Positions 19,826-20,225 of a stretch of 20,225 nt of DNA are shown here, piece by piece. This DNA is from Chloroflexota bacterium (lineage in GTDB: Bacteria; Chloroflexota; Dormibacteria; CF-121): positions 1 to 20,225 of the forward strand of contig VBGO01000031.1 in assembly GCA_005882525.1 (NCBI GenBank), in the 5' to 3' direction. Position numbers and translations under genes: made by a program. Each line of letters starts with the position of its first letter. The first letter of the stretch is position 1. The notes beneath the pieces were generated by a model that searched no databases, was not told the DNA's origin, and saw only the letters and a list, made by a program, of their open reading frames with translations.

Positions 19826-20225
19826 ATGAGCGAGCGAGAACCTTTGCGAATTACGCGCCGGACCGCGCTCAAGTGGGGAGCCCTGGCCGCGGCCGCCCCC
19901 GCCTTGGGTGGGCTGCCGCTTGACGTCTTCGCCTCCGGCGATAGCGTCGTCCTGCTCTGGAACGAGGCTGCCCTCCAGGGCGTCCGTGATTCCAAGCTCG
20001 GCCCGCCCATGGTGGCGCGCGCCCTCGCCATCGTCCACACCTGCGTTTTTGATGCCTGGGCCGCGTACGATCATCGCGCGGTCGGCACCAGATTCGGCGC
20101 TGTTCTTCGCCGGCCGCCTCGGGAGCGCACCCTGGCCAATATCAATGCGGCCATAAGCTTCGCCGCCTACCGCGCGGCCGTCGACCTGTTCCCTGGTGAC
20201 CGGGTCAGCGTTTTCGACCCGCTGA
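19826..20225 (+). CDS. Vanadium-dependent haloperoxidase-like protein (PAP2 superfamily), N-terminal part
   Basis: The first 133 codons of a gene that runs off the right edge. A Tat signal opens it (ITRRTALKWGALAAAAPALG), followed by the mature start VVLLWNEAALQGVRDSKLGP, PMVARALAIVHTCVFDAWAA and LANINAAISFAAYRAAVDLF. This N-terminal helical pattern is what I know from the secreted bacterial vanadium chloroperoxidase-related group; the vanadate or phosphate-binding residues lie in the C-terminal PAP2 core, beyond the window, so activity cannot be judged. AAGGGG shortly before the ATG is the Shine-Dalgarno. It is the third exported-protein gene in a row; shared function with its neighbours is not shown. 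Confidence 0.75.
   Translation, partial: MSEREPLRITRRTALKWGALAAAAPALGGLPLDVFASGDSVVLLWNEAALQGVRDSKLGPPMVARALAIVHTCVFDAWAAYDHRAVGTRFGAVLRRPPRERTLANINAAISFAAYRAAVDLFPGDRVSVFDPL

Overview
The window is a high-GC bacterial chromosome segment, very probably from a soil or environmental member of the Terrabacteria. The gene set and order (ftsQ, a DUF1290 small basic protein, ftsA, ftsZ, nrdR, pgeF, yggS, yggT, ileS, lspA, rluD, gmk, coaBC, priA, def, fmt, smpB, ssrA) would suit Chloroflexota or Dormibacterota-type lineages. This placement is an inference from gene order and protein style and has not been tested by a search.

Layout. Bases 1-3263 are the division locus: the end of ftsQ, the small basic membrane protein, then ftsA and ftsZ behind a good sigma70-like promoter. 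A terminator-like hairpin follows ftsZ. After it come three tandem 50-bp units whose sequence differences preserve base pairing (3323-3472). Bases 3520-15597 are one dense run of 13 housekeeping genes, mostly abutting or overlapping by 1-35 nt. They cover ribonucleotide reductase control (nrdR), metabolite repair and PLP balance (pgeF, yggS), a membrane protein (yggT), isoleucyl-tRNA synthesis (ileS), lipoprotein processing (lspA), rRNA modification (rluD), GMP phosphorylation (gmk), CoA synthesis (coaBC), replication restart (priA), N-terminal formyl handling (def, fmt) and ribosome rescue (smpB). smpB is followed by an unrecognised membrane protein gene and then by its RNA partner, a complete tmRNA (16264-16631).

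From about 16632 onward the region becomes sparse and accessory: an orphan tRNA T-arm-like fragment, a strong terminator, a small hypothetical protein with a perfect Shine-Dalgarno, a decayed VapBC-type toxin-antitoxin pair, and an imperfect direct repeat flanking those genes. Three exported-protein genes close the window, each preceded by its own ribosome binding site and separated by hairpins: a Tat substrate with six cysteines, a probable Sec-exported protein, and the start of a Tat-exported vanadium haloperoxidase-like (PAP2 superfamily) protein cut by the window end.

The points most worth checking are the covarying tandem RNA-like repeat between ftsZ and nrdR, the two equally good start sites of ftsZ, and three conserved genes (pgeF, lspA, fmt) with no ATG, GTG or TTG where homology demands a start. 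Active-site substitutions in priA and coaBC and the broken toxin-antitoxin island come next. I did not find a clear new multigene system.
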